From assembly GCA_050184225.1 (NCBI GenBank), contig JBFXAN010000054.1, positions 1 through 36,511 on the forward strand: DNA of 36,511 bases, read 5' to 3'. The notes beneath the pieces were generated by a model. It saw only the letters and a list, made by a program, of their open reading frames with translations, was not told the DNA's origin and made no database searches. Every line of letters begins with the position of its first letter. The stretch's first letter is position 1. Below, piece after piece: positions 30,836-36,511 of this stretch. The DNA is from JBFXAN01 sp050184225. Its GTDB lineage: Bacteria > Chloroflexota > Dehalococcoidia > CAUJGQ01. Both the position numbers and the translations under genes were made by a program.

Positions 30836-30865
30836 TTGTCCGCATTTCGCACGTTCCCGTATGCT
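30836..30865 (+). promoter_or_regulatory. Possible promoter of the DUF47-Pit genes
   Basis: TTGTCC (4 of 6), 18-bp spacer, TATGCT (4 of 6). The start point would be near 30872, which gives a leader of about 85 nt before the DUF47 gene. Confidence 0.4.
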
Positions 30866-30957
30866 GAGTCCAGGTTGGGCCGCGTAGGCTCCACGACCGC
30901 CCGCACCCCGTGTCGCCGGGCGGTTTCCACGTCCGGCGCAAGATCGGGAGTGTCTCG

Positions 30958-31581
30958 ATGAAGATCTCACTCGTCCCCACGGATCGCCGCTTTTTCGACC
31001 TCCTCATTCGGAGCGCGCACACGCTGGTCGAGGGTGGGGAGGCGCTCCAGGACTTCTTTGAGAACTACGAGAATCCGGAGATCAAGGCGGAACGAATCCG
31101 GGAGTTGGAGCATCAGGCCGACTTCATCACGCACGAAGTCATGGCTCAGCTGCATAAGACGTTCATCACGCCGATCGACCGTGAGGACATCGCCAATCTG
31201 ATCCAGCGGATGGACGATGTGATGGACTACATGGAAGAAGCCAGCACGGCGATGCGGATCTACCACATACCCCGCACGCGATCACGGGCGATCGAAGTGG
31301 CCCGCCTGATGCCGCCGATGACCCGCTTGATCGAGCGATCGATTCAGCACCTCGCCGACGGCCAGTTGAAGGCGATCCTGCCGATCACGGTCGAGATCAA
31401 CCATCTGGAGAATCAGGCTGACTCGATCTTCCGCGCGGCGATGTCGGAGCTCTTTGACGAGGAAGCGAATCCCGCTGAGATCATCAAGTGGCGCGAGGTC
31501 TATTCAGACCTCGAGGCCGCGACCGACAGCGCGGAAGATGTGGCGAACGTGCTCGAGGGGGTCGTTCTGAAGTATGCGTAG
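30958..31581 (+). CDS. DUF47 family PhoU-like protein
   Basis: The protein has 207 residues; GGGAG lies 8 bp before the ATG at 30958. It is all helical, with the PhoU-type signature IRELEHQADFITHEVMAQLHK and FITPIDREDIANLIQRMDDV (E-D-D metal-binding motif), and later EINHLENQADSIFRAAMSELF. DUF47 proteins regulate Pit phosphate transporters and are usually encoded next to them, as here. The Pit gene follows 66 bp downstream. It is probably cytoplasmic at the membrane face of the carrier. Confidence 0.95.
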   Translation: MKISLVPTDRRFFDLLIRSAHTLVEGGEALQDFFENYENPEIKAERIRELEHQADFITHEVMAQLHKTFITPIDREDIANLIQRMDDVMDYMEEASTAMRIYHIPRTRSRAIEVARLMPPMTRLIERSIQHLADGQLKAILPITVEINHLENQADSIFRAAMSELFDEEANPAEIIKWREVYSDLEAATDSAEDVANVLEGVVLKYA

Positions 31582-31646
31582 GTTGGAGTCCGCCGTCCTT
31601 CCGTTCCCGCCCGGTAGAACCAGCCCACCAGGCAGCTAGGCCGCCG

Positions 31647-32639
31647 ATGGAACTCGCAGGCGTCATCTTCATCGTCGGCGTTGCCCTAGCCTTCGACTTC
31701 GTCAACGGAATGCACGACGCCGCCAACTCGATCGCGACCGTGGTTGCGACGCGAGTATTGCGTCCGCTGCAGGCGGTCGCCTGGGCCGCGTTCTGGAACT
31801 TTGTGGCCGCCTTCGGGTTCGGTGTTGCCGTCGCCGATACGATCGGCACCGGCGTGATCAATACCGACATCGTCACACCGCAGTTGATTCTGGCAGCGCT
31901 CGCCGGCGCGATCATCTGGGACTTGATCACCTGGTACTACGGGCTGCCCTCCAGCTCGAGCCACGCGCTGATCGGCGGACTGGTCGGCGCGGCGTTGGTG
32001 GCGGCGGGTTGGAGCGCGATCGAATCGGCAGGCATCCGCAAGGTCGCGGCGTTCATCGTGATTTCGCCCCTCCTCGGCTTCATCGTCGCGTCGCTGATCT
32101 CGCTGCTGGTTCGCGCCGTGTTCCGTCGCGCGCAGCCGGCAATCGCGGGAACGGTTTTCAAGCGCCTGCAGTTGCTTTCGGCGGCGCTTTATTCGCTCAG
32201 CCATGGAACGAATGACGCGCAGAAGACGATGGGGATCATCGCCGTGCTCCTGTTCAGCACCGGTTATCTCGGCGATGAGTTCTACGTACCGGTCTGGGTC
32301 GTGCTCGCGGCGCATACGGCAATCGCGCTGGGCACGCTCGCCGGCGGCTGGCGGATCGTGCATACGATGGGCAGCAAAATCACGAAGTTGGAGCCGTACG
32401 GCGGGTTCACGGCGGAGACCGCGGCGGCGGCCGCGATCATCTACGCGAGCCGGGTGGGAATTCCGGTGAGCACGACGCATACGATCGCGGGGGCGATCGC
32501 CGGTGTGGGTAGCACGCGCCGCTTCTCGGCGGTGCGGTGGGGGGTCGCGGGTCAGATCGTCTGGGCCTGGATCCTGACGATTCCGGCGGCGGCGGCGCTG
32601 GCGGCGCTGACGATGTTGGTGCTGAACGTGATCACGTAA
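31647..32639 (+). CDS. Pit family inorganic phosphate transporter
   Basis: The protein has 330 residues from the ATG at 31647; the frame runs upstream but that part is shadow. The PHO4 signature is present twice: DFVNGMHDAANSIATVVATR near the N-terminus and SHGTNDAQKTMGIIAVLL in the second half, both with GxND-like loops. SSSSHALIGGLVGAALV and STTHTIAGAIAGVGSTRR are the two repeat ends. About ten hydrophobic helices are seen. The transporter brings in phosphate with protons or metal-phosphate complexes. Together with DUF47 and the two-component genes upstream it forms a phosphate-uptake block. Confidence 0.96.
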   Translation: MELAGVIFIVGVALAFDFVNGMHDAANSIATVVATRVLRPLQAVAWAAFWNFVAAFGFGVAVADTIGTGVINTDIVTPQLILAALAGAIIWDLITWYYGLPSSSSHALIGGLVGAALVAAGWSAIESAGIRKVAAFIVISPLLGFIVASLISLLVRAVFRRAQPAIAGTVFKRLQLLSAALYSLSHGTNDAQKTMGIIAVLLFSTGYLGDEFYVPVWVVLAAHTAIALGTLAGGWRIVHTMGSKITKLEPYGGFTAETAAAAAIIYASRVGIPVSTTHTIAGAIAGVGSTRRFSAVRWGVAGQIVWAWILTIPAAAALAALTMLVLNVIT

Positions 32640-32650
32640 GGGGATCGGGC

Positions 32651-32851
32651 ATGCGCTGGCACAATGTCCTGATCGGGGTAGCCTACGCCATCGGCGCCGT
32701 TCTGCTTGCGCTGGCGGTGATCCTGCCCGTCTTTGCCGTGATCAACCTGATCTACAACGATGGCAACGGGATCATGCCGCTGCTGATCACGATTGTGGTC
32801 GCCTGGAGCGTGCTCGCCTGGCTGCTCGCCCGCCGGAGCATCCGGTTGTAG
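32651..32851 (+). CDS. Tiny two-helix membrane protein after the Pit gene
   Basis: The protein has 66 residues; AAGGGG lies 8 bp before the ATG. There are two hydrophobic segments (VLIGVAYAIGAVLLALAVIL and LLITIVVAWSVLAWLLA) with a short loop NDGNGIMP and a basic C-terminus. It follows the Pit stop by 11 bp, so it is probably translated from the same mRNA. No family is recognised; a role in the carrier complex is only a guess. Confidence 0.7.
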   Translation: MRWHNVLIGVAYAIGAVLLALAVILPVFAVINLIYNDGNGIMPLLITIVVAWSVLAWLLARRSIRL

Positions 32852-32898
32852 CGTCGCGATCATCCGTTACTCAATCCCACCGCAGCGCAACACGCTGT

Positions 32899-34266
32899 CT
32901 ATGTCGTGACGGCGACGGCCCCAAGCCGTCCGGTCAACTCGCGGGTATCGCGCAGCGACCGGACGTTGAGAGCGGCTTCGATCACGCGGCCGGCTGCCGT
33001 CTGGTCCAGGATAGCGCCGGATGCCTGATTGCAGTCGAGGAACTTGGCCCGCACCTGTTCGGCTGAGAGCGGCTTCGACGGGTGGCCGGATGCGACTGCC
33101 GCCGCCTCGTGATCGCTGCTGCCGTCACGGTAGATGACGGAGACGCGGACGCCGCCGTCGGTGGATTCCGGCCATGGCGCGAGCTCGATCCGGTCGAAGA
33201 GCTCTTTGACGTCGGCTGAGACATCGCCGGGTTCGGCAAAGTCGTCGATCGAGAGCCGGCCGGTGGCGAGGGCGAGCGCCGTGGCGAAGGGCCGGCTGAA
33301 CTGGGCGGGGACGACCGCCGCCGGGTAGGAACGGTCGGCGGTCGCCAGCGCCCGCTCGTCGAGGCCGATCTCCACCCGCTCGATCATCCGGCCACCGGCG
33401 CGGCCGTGGAGGGCAAGGGCGGCGTCGGTCATCGCGTGGAGGTTGCGGCCGCAAGGGTAGGGTTTCAGCGAGATGCGGCGGCTGAGGAAGTCGCGGCCGA
33501 GGTCGCGGAGGATCAGGTCGCGGTCGTAGCCGCCACGCTGATAGAGCGGGAAGAAGCCGTTGGCGCCCTCGAAGATGTTGGTGGCGCCGGTGAGGCCGCG
33601 CTGGGCGAGGCGGACGGCGGTGACGGCATCGCGCGCGGCGAAGCCGGATTGAAGCCGCTTGCTCAGGGCGCCATCGGCGATGCACTGGCGGTTGCCGCTC
33701 GCCTGGCTGTAGGCGATGCCGAGTGCATGGCGCATCGTCTCCGAGCCCAGTCCCAGCAAGCGGCCCGCCGCGACCGTCGCGCCGAAGACGCCGAAGGCCG
33801 AGGTGCGGTGCCAGCCGTAGTCGTGTAACGGCGCCAGCGCCAGACGCACGGCGACATCGAGACCGAGCGCCACCGCCCGCAGATAGGTGTCGCCGTCGAC
33901 CGTGCCCAACTCGTCGGCGACGGCGAGGGCGGAGGTGTGAACCGGAACTCCGGCGTGCATGCCGCCGCCCTCGTCGAGCGTGTCGTCGAAGTCGAGCGCG
34001 TGACCGGCGGTGGCGTTCGCCTGCGCGGCGAAGGTGGCCGGCAGGCGCAGCCCGGTGCCGAAGACCACGGCGACGCCGGGCCGCACCGTCTCTTCGATGA
34101 ACCCGCGTGTCTCGGGGACGCCCGGCGCGTTGAGGCCGCCGAGAATTGCGGCGAGGCTATCGACCAGGTCGGTGTTCAGATGATCGAGCGCGGCATCGGG
34201 GATCGCGGCGAGCGACGTGCGGGCGGCGTGTTCGGCAAGGTCGAAGGCGAGATCCTGGTTTGGCAT
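32899..34266 (-). CDS. MmgE/PrpD family protein
   Basis: The protein has 455 residues from the ATG at 34266 (GGAG 8 bp upstream). The family's all-alpha start is visible (DAALDHLNTDLVDSLAAILGGL), then NATAGHALDFDDTLDEGGGMHAG with the conserved HxxDFDDT motif, AGRLLGLGSETMRHALGIAYSQASG, and ISLKPYPCGRNLHAMTDAAL. Members include 2-methylcitrate dehydratase (PrpD), cis-aconitate decarboxylase and others, so the substrate cannot be fixed. It is the last gene of a minus-strand set with an acyl-CoA dehydrogenase-like gene. Confidence 0.93.
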   Translation of the reverse strand: MPNQDLAFDLAEHAARTSLAAIPDAALDHLNTDLVDSLAAILGGLNAPGVPETRGFIEETVRPGVAVVFGTGLRLPATFAAQANATAGHALDFDDTLDEGGGMHAGVPVHTSALAVADELGTVDGDTYLRAVALGLDVAVRLALAPLHDYGWHRTSAFGVFGATVAAGRLLGLGSETMRHALGIAYSQASGNRQCIADGALSKRLQSGFAARDAVTAVRLAQRGLTGATNIFEGANGFFPLYQRGGYDRDLILRDLGRDFLSRRISLKPYPCGRNLHAMTDAALALHGRAGGRMIERVEIGLDERALATADRSYPAAVVPAQFSRPFATALALATGRLSIDDFAEPGDVSADVKELFDRIELAPWPESTDGGVRVSVIYRDGSSDHEAAAVASGHPSKPLSAEQVRAKFLDCNQASGAILDQTAAGRVIEAALNVRSLRDTRELTGRLGAVAVTT

Positions 34267-34391
34267 GATGTCACTCCGTGGGGCGTTCCGGGTGAGAGCG
34301 GGCGGCGTTCGCACCTTGGCGCGACGCATGGGAACGCTCGGCTCATGGATGAAGACTATCGATCGCCGGACTCTTTGACGAGCCGGCGCCT

Positions 34392-34464
34392 CCTGGGAGC
34401 GCGGGCATCCTTGCCCGCAACATCGTTCGACACAGATGCGGGCAAGGATGCCCGCGCTCCCAGG
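34392..34464. repeat. Dispersed palindrome, copy 1 (CCTGGGAGCGCGGGC)
   Basis: A perfect 28-bp inverted repeat (34392-34419 with 34437-34464, 17-nt loop) downstream of the acyl-CoA dehydrogenase-like gene. It is of the same family as the palindrome at 35699-35786. The gap 34267-34495 has no other feature. Confidence 0.85.
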
Positions 34465-34495
34465 GCCGGGCGGCCACGGTTCGGTGCGGCGATCA

Positions 34496-35665
34496 CTAGC
34501 TGATCCCCAGCGCCGCCTTGCCGGCGGCGACTGTGATCACATCGTCCTGAGGGGTGTGAATGCGGCTACACAAGACATCGCGGTGGTAGCGTTCGAGCGG
34601 GTGGTTGCGGGTGAGGCCGGGGTTGCCGATCAGGCCGAGCGCGATATCGACCGCCCGGATCGCGTTGTTCGTGGCGATGTACTTGATCAGGTTGGCGCTG
34701 CCCGGTTTGCCGGGGTCGCCCGCGTCCACCGCGGTGGCGTGCGTATAGATCAGGCGGTCGTTCGTGTAGAGCAGCGCCTCGATCTCGCCGACGGCGCTCT
34801 GGAAGCGCGGCAGGCTCGCGAGCGGCGCGCCGAGGTTGGCCGGCTTCCGCTCGTGCAGATACTCGACCAGCCAGTCGCGGGCGGCGACGGCGACGCCATG
34901 ATAGAGCGCGGCAATACCAAGTCCGTTCCAGGCGCCGTCGATCGGGTCGCGGGCAGCCCAACCGGCAGGCGGACGGACATCGACGGCGTACTCTTCCGGG
35001 ATGAAGGCGTCTTCGAAGATCACGTCGTGGCTGCCGGTGGCGCGCATGCCGAGGTGGTCCCAGGTTTCGACGATCCGCCAGCCATCCGTCTCCCGCGGCA
35101 CGAGAAAGGTGCCGACCCGGGGCGCATCGCCGGCCGTGCGGCCCCAGACGAGGAAGTACGTCAGGATCGGCGAGCCGGTGGCGTAGATCTTGTGACCGGA
35201 GAGCCGCCAGCCGTCCCCCGTCGGGACGGCCGTCGTCGCCGGCAGGCCGCCCCGTGCGGGGGTACCGAGTTCCGGCTCGACGCGCAGCGCGTTCATCAGG
35301 GCAATGCCGCCCGCCGCTTCCCGGCAGATGCGCTCGTAGATGGGCGCCGGCCAGCTCCGGCGGCGGGCGAGGCCGGCGTGGTTCATGTATTGCATGCTCA
35401 ACACGAGCGCGGTCGAGGCGTCGCCGCGGGCGATCCGCTCGACGACGTGACAGACGGCGGCGAGGCCGGCGCCCCGACCGCCGAACTCGACCGGCACGGT
35501 GAGGGCGAGCAGACCGGCGGCGCGCAACTCGTCGAAGTTCTCGAACGGAAAGGAGCCGTCGCGGTCGTGCACCGCCGCCCGCGCGGCGAAGCTCCGCGAC
35601 AGCGCATCCGCGCGGGTGAGAATCGTGTCGAGGTCGAAGGCCGAGGGATCGGCAGCGGTCGTCAT
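34496..35665 (-). CDS. Acyl-CoA dehydrogenase-like flavoprotein (DszC/SfnB-type?)
   Basis: The protein has 389 residues; GGAG lies 10 bp before the ATG. The acyl-CoA dehydrogenase frame is clear: FDELRAAGLLALTVPVEFGGRG in the helical N-domain, GWRLSGHKIYATGSPILTYF in the beta domain, TWDHLGMRATGSHDVIFEDAFIP, and the C-terminal helices with FQSAVGEIEALLYTNDRLIY. The end NHPLERYHRDVLCSRIHTPQDD lacks the YEGTxQ element and the usual catalytic Glu position, so it could be a DszC/SfnB-type flavin monooxygenase rather than a true dehydrogenase. It is preceded by a VOC gene and followed by MmgE/PrpD, which suggests a catabolic set. Confidence 0.88.
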   Translation of the reverse strand: MTTAADPSAFDLDTILTRADALSRSFAARAAVHDRDGSFPFENFDELRAAGLLALTVPVEFGGRGAGLAAVCHVVERIARGDASTALVLSMQYMNHAGLARRRSWPAPIYERICREAAGGIALMNALRVEPELGTPARGGLPATTAVPTGDGWRLSGHKIYATGSPILTYFLVWGRTAGDAPRVGTFLVPRETDGWRIVETWDHLGMRATGSHDVIFEDAFIPEEYAVDVRPPAGWAARDPIDGAWNGLGIAALYHGVAVAARDWLVEYLHERKPANLGAPLASLPRFQSAVGEIEALLYTNDRLIYTHATAVDAGDPGKPGSANLIKYIATNNAIRAVDIALGLIGNPGLTRNHPLERYHRDVLCSRIHTPQDDVITVAAGKAALGIS

Positions 35666-35698
35666 GCGTTCATCACTCCGTCGAACTCAAGGGGTCGC

Positions 35699-35786
35699 CG
35701 CCCCTGGGAGCGCGGGCTTCCAGCCCGCCCGTCGTGCCATCCGAACTAGAACGACTGCGGGCTGGAAGCCCGCGCTCCCAGGGGCG
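35699..35786. repeat. Dispersed palindrome, copy 2
   Basis: A perfect 30-bp inverted repeat (35699-35728 with 35757-35786, 28-nt loop) with the same CTGGGAGCGCGGGC core as the copy at 34.4 kb, so the acyl-CoA dehydrogenase-like gene is framed by two of them. It sits between the VOC gene stop and that gene's ribosome site. Confidence 0.85.
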
Positions 35787-35802
35787 AACGCTCCAGCGAT
35801 TG

Positions 35803-36315
35803 TCAGGCGACATCGCAGGTGTCCTCCGGTGCGTAGACCAGCCGGACCTGGCGCGGCGCCCGCGTCGGATCGGCGGCGGCGCGTTCGAGGTGGATGTGGA
35901 GGCGGGGCGGGGCGTGCAACGGCGCCGGCCGGCCGTGACAGGCTTCATCCTGGCGCCGGTCGTACTGGACGTACTCGACGACCATGCCGTCCTGATGGCG
36001 GGCGCGCAGCTTCGCACCGGACGGGGCCGCAACCGGCTCTTCGAGAATGCTCGCGCCCTGCTCGATCAGCGCCGGCCGGAAGTCTTCGATCGAATCGACG
36101 ATCATGATGGTGGGGGCGGCAGCGTACGACGCCCGCGCCGCCTCATCTCCGGCGACGAGGAGCACGCCGCCGACCTCCGCCACCTCGAGATGGGCAGCGG
36201 GGTAGCGGTACCGCATCCGTGCCCGCGTGTCGTAGATCGCCTCATAGAAGGCGATCGTGCGATCCAACTCGTTCGGCCCGACACAGACACGGGTCAGGGT
36301 TCGCAGTACCTGCAT
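35803..36315 (-). CDS. VOC (glyoxalase) superfamily protein
   Basis: The protein has 170 residues from the second of two close ATGs (36315), which has AGGAG 8 bp upstream; the first ATG (36321) is only 2 bp from it. A glyoxalase module is visible: TLTRVCVGPNELDRTIAFYEAI, EVAEVGGVLLVAG, and DGMVVEYVQYD, with a metal-type Glu near the end (VVEYVQ). The last 45 residues are Arg/Pro-rich and unusual for a VOC protein, so the gene could be extended by a frameshift in the 3' end. The function is unknown. It heads the minus-strand set. Confidence 0.82.
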   Translation of the reverse strand: MQVLRTLTRVCVGPNELDRTIAFYEAIYDTRARMRYRYPAAHLEVAEVGGVLLVAGDEAARASYAAAPTIMIVDSIEDFRPALIEQGASILEEPVAAPSGAKLRARHQDGMVVEYVQYDRRQDEACHGRPAPLHAPPRLHIHLERAAADPTRAPRQVRLVYAPEDTCDVA

Positions 36316-36368
36316 CGCCATCGCTCCTGTTCTGCTTCAGCGAGCCTTCGCGTGGGGTGTACCGTGAC

Positions 36369-36412
36369 GGGCGCCGGGCACGATGAAGGGGGAGAAGACG
36401 TGCCCGGCGCCC
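36369..36412. terminator. Hairpin upstream of the VOC gene
   Basis: A perfect 14-bp stem (36369-36382 with 36399-36412, 16-nt loop). It lies upstream of the VOC gene, between it and the gene at the right edge, and may shield the divergent transcripts or belong to a leader. Confidence 0.4.
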
Positions 36413-36483
36413 GCCGCGGGCTGCCGCCGGCCGGCGCATCCCGCTCCGGGAACGGTGCGCGGGGGCCGGCGCCTGGACCTGAG

Positions 36484-36489
36484 TATAAT
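36484..36489 (+). promoter_or_regulatory. Perfect -10 box at the right edge
   Basis: TATAAT (36484-36489) lies 7 bp before an ATG in a notably AT-rich end. No -35 box is visible at the usual distance. Confidence 0.5.
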
Positions 36490-36496
36490 AGATATT

Positions 36497-36511
36497 ATGG
36501 ATTTACTAAGT
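36497..36511 (+). CDS. Start of a gene cut by the window edge
   Basis: ATG followed by four codons (MDLLS) to the end of the window, 7 bp behind a perfect TATAAT with no ribosome site. Only these five codons can be seen, so nothing can be said of its product. The low GC of this stretch is unlike the rest of the window. Confidence 0.3.

Noticed and set aside
32899..34266. Firm naming as 2-methylcitrate dehydratase (prpD)
   Set aside because: No methylcitrate synthase or lyase gene is near; the family holds several activities.
34436..35749. A 437-codon + strand frame
   Set aside because: Antisense to the acyl-CoA dehydrogenase-like gene and runs through a palindrome.

Overview
The window is GC-rich bacterial DNA with densely packed genes on both strands. 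The gene set fits a Gram-positive-like or monoderm lineage of Chloroflexota, probably near Thermomicrobia/Sphaerobacter. The clues are F420-type LLM oxidoreductases, a LysM amidase, a lipoprotein sortase, a long-form hibernation factor, Cys-rich NuoG with CHRREHCHPGDIC-type clusters, LuxR-type ATPases and FmdB-type zinc ribbons. This placement is inferred from protein style, not from a marker search. I saw no rRNA, tRNA or CRISPR array.

Left part (1-9.4 kb, mostly + strand): an MFS exporter end coupled to a double zinc-ribbon protein, a sortase lipoprotein, two tandem DUF192 secreted proteins, a ComF-type phosphoribosyltransferase, long HPF with a good sigma70-type promoter, an unrecognised 375-aa protein, and an HTH regulator whose promoter carries three TTCGAA palindromes exactly 14 bp apart. 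A convergent LysM/amidase_3 cell-wall hydrolase follows.

Middle part (9.1-21.2 kb): a minus-strand run Uma2 -> nuoI -> nuoG -> small antitoxin-like protein, then an accessory stretch rich in toxin-antitoxin modules: UPF0175/PIN, an antitoxin with a truncated PIN toxin, MntA/HepT and DUF104/PIN. Also here are a Uma2 remnant, a set of tiny membrane-protein genes of which one is frameshifted, and an orphan ABC-2 permease plus histidine phosphatase that follow hepT in what looks like one transcript.

Right part (21.4-36.5 kb): an LLM oxidoreductase, a PRC-barrel-like protein, a MarR regulator, a large AAA/TPR/LuxR regulator, FmdB, and a phosphate block (PhoB-type response regulator, PhoR-type kinase, DUF47/PhoU-like protein, Pit transporter, tiny membrane protein). 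A minus-strand catabolic-looking cluster (VOC protein, acyl-CoA dehydrogenase-like flavoprotein, MmgE/PrpD) ends the window, with the first codons of one more gene at the right edge.

Two things run through the whole window. First, many intergenic gaps hold perfect or near-perfect palindromes built from short-period (7, 8 or 9 bp) degenerate repeats or from dispersed repeat families. Second, several genes have a TANNNT -10 box only 6-11 bp before the start codon and no Shine-Dalgarno sequence, which suggests leaderless transcription. No single gene set looks like a wholly new system. The best leads are the TTCGAA triple operator, the MntA-HepT-permease-phosphatase operon and the palindromic repeat families.
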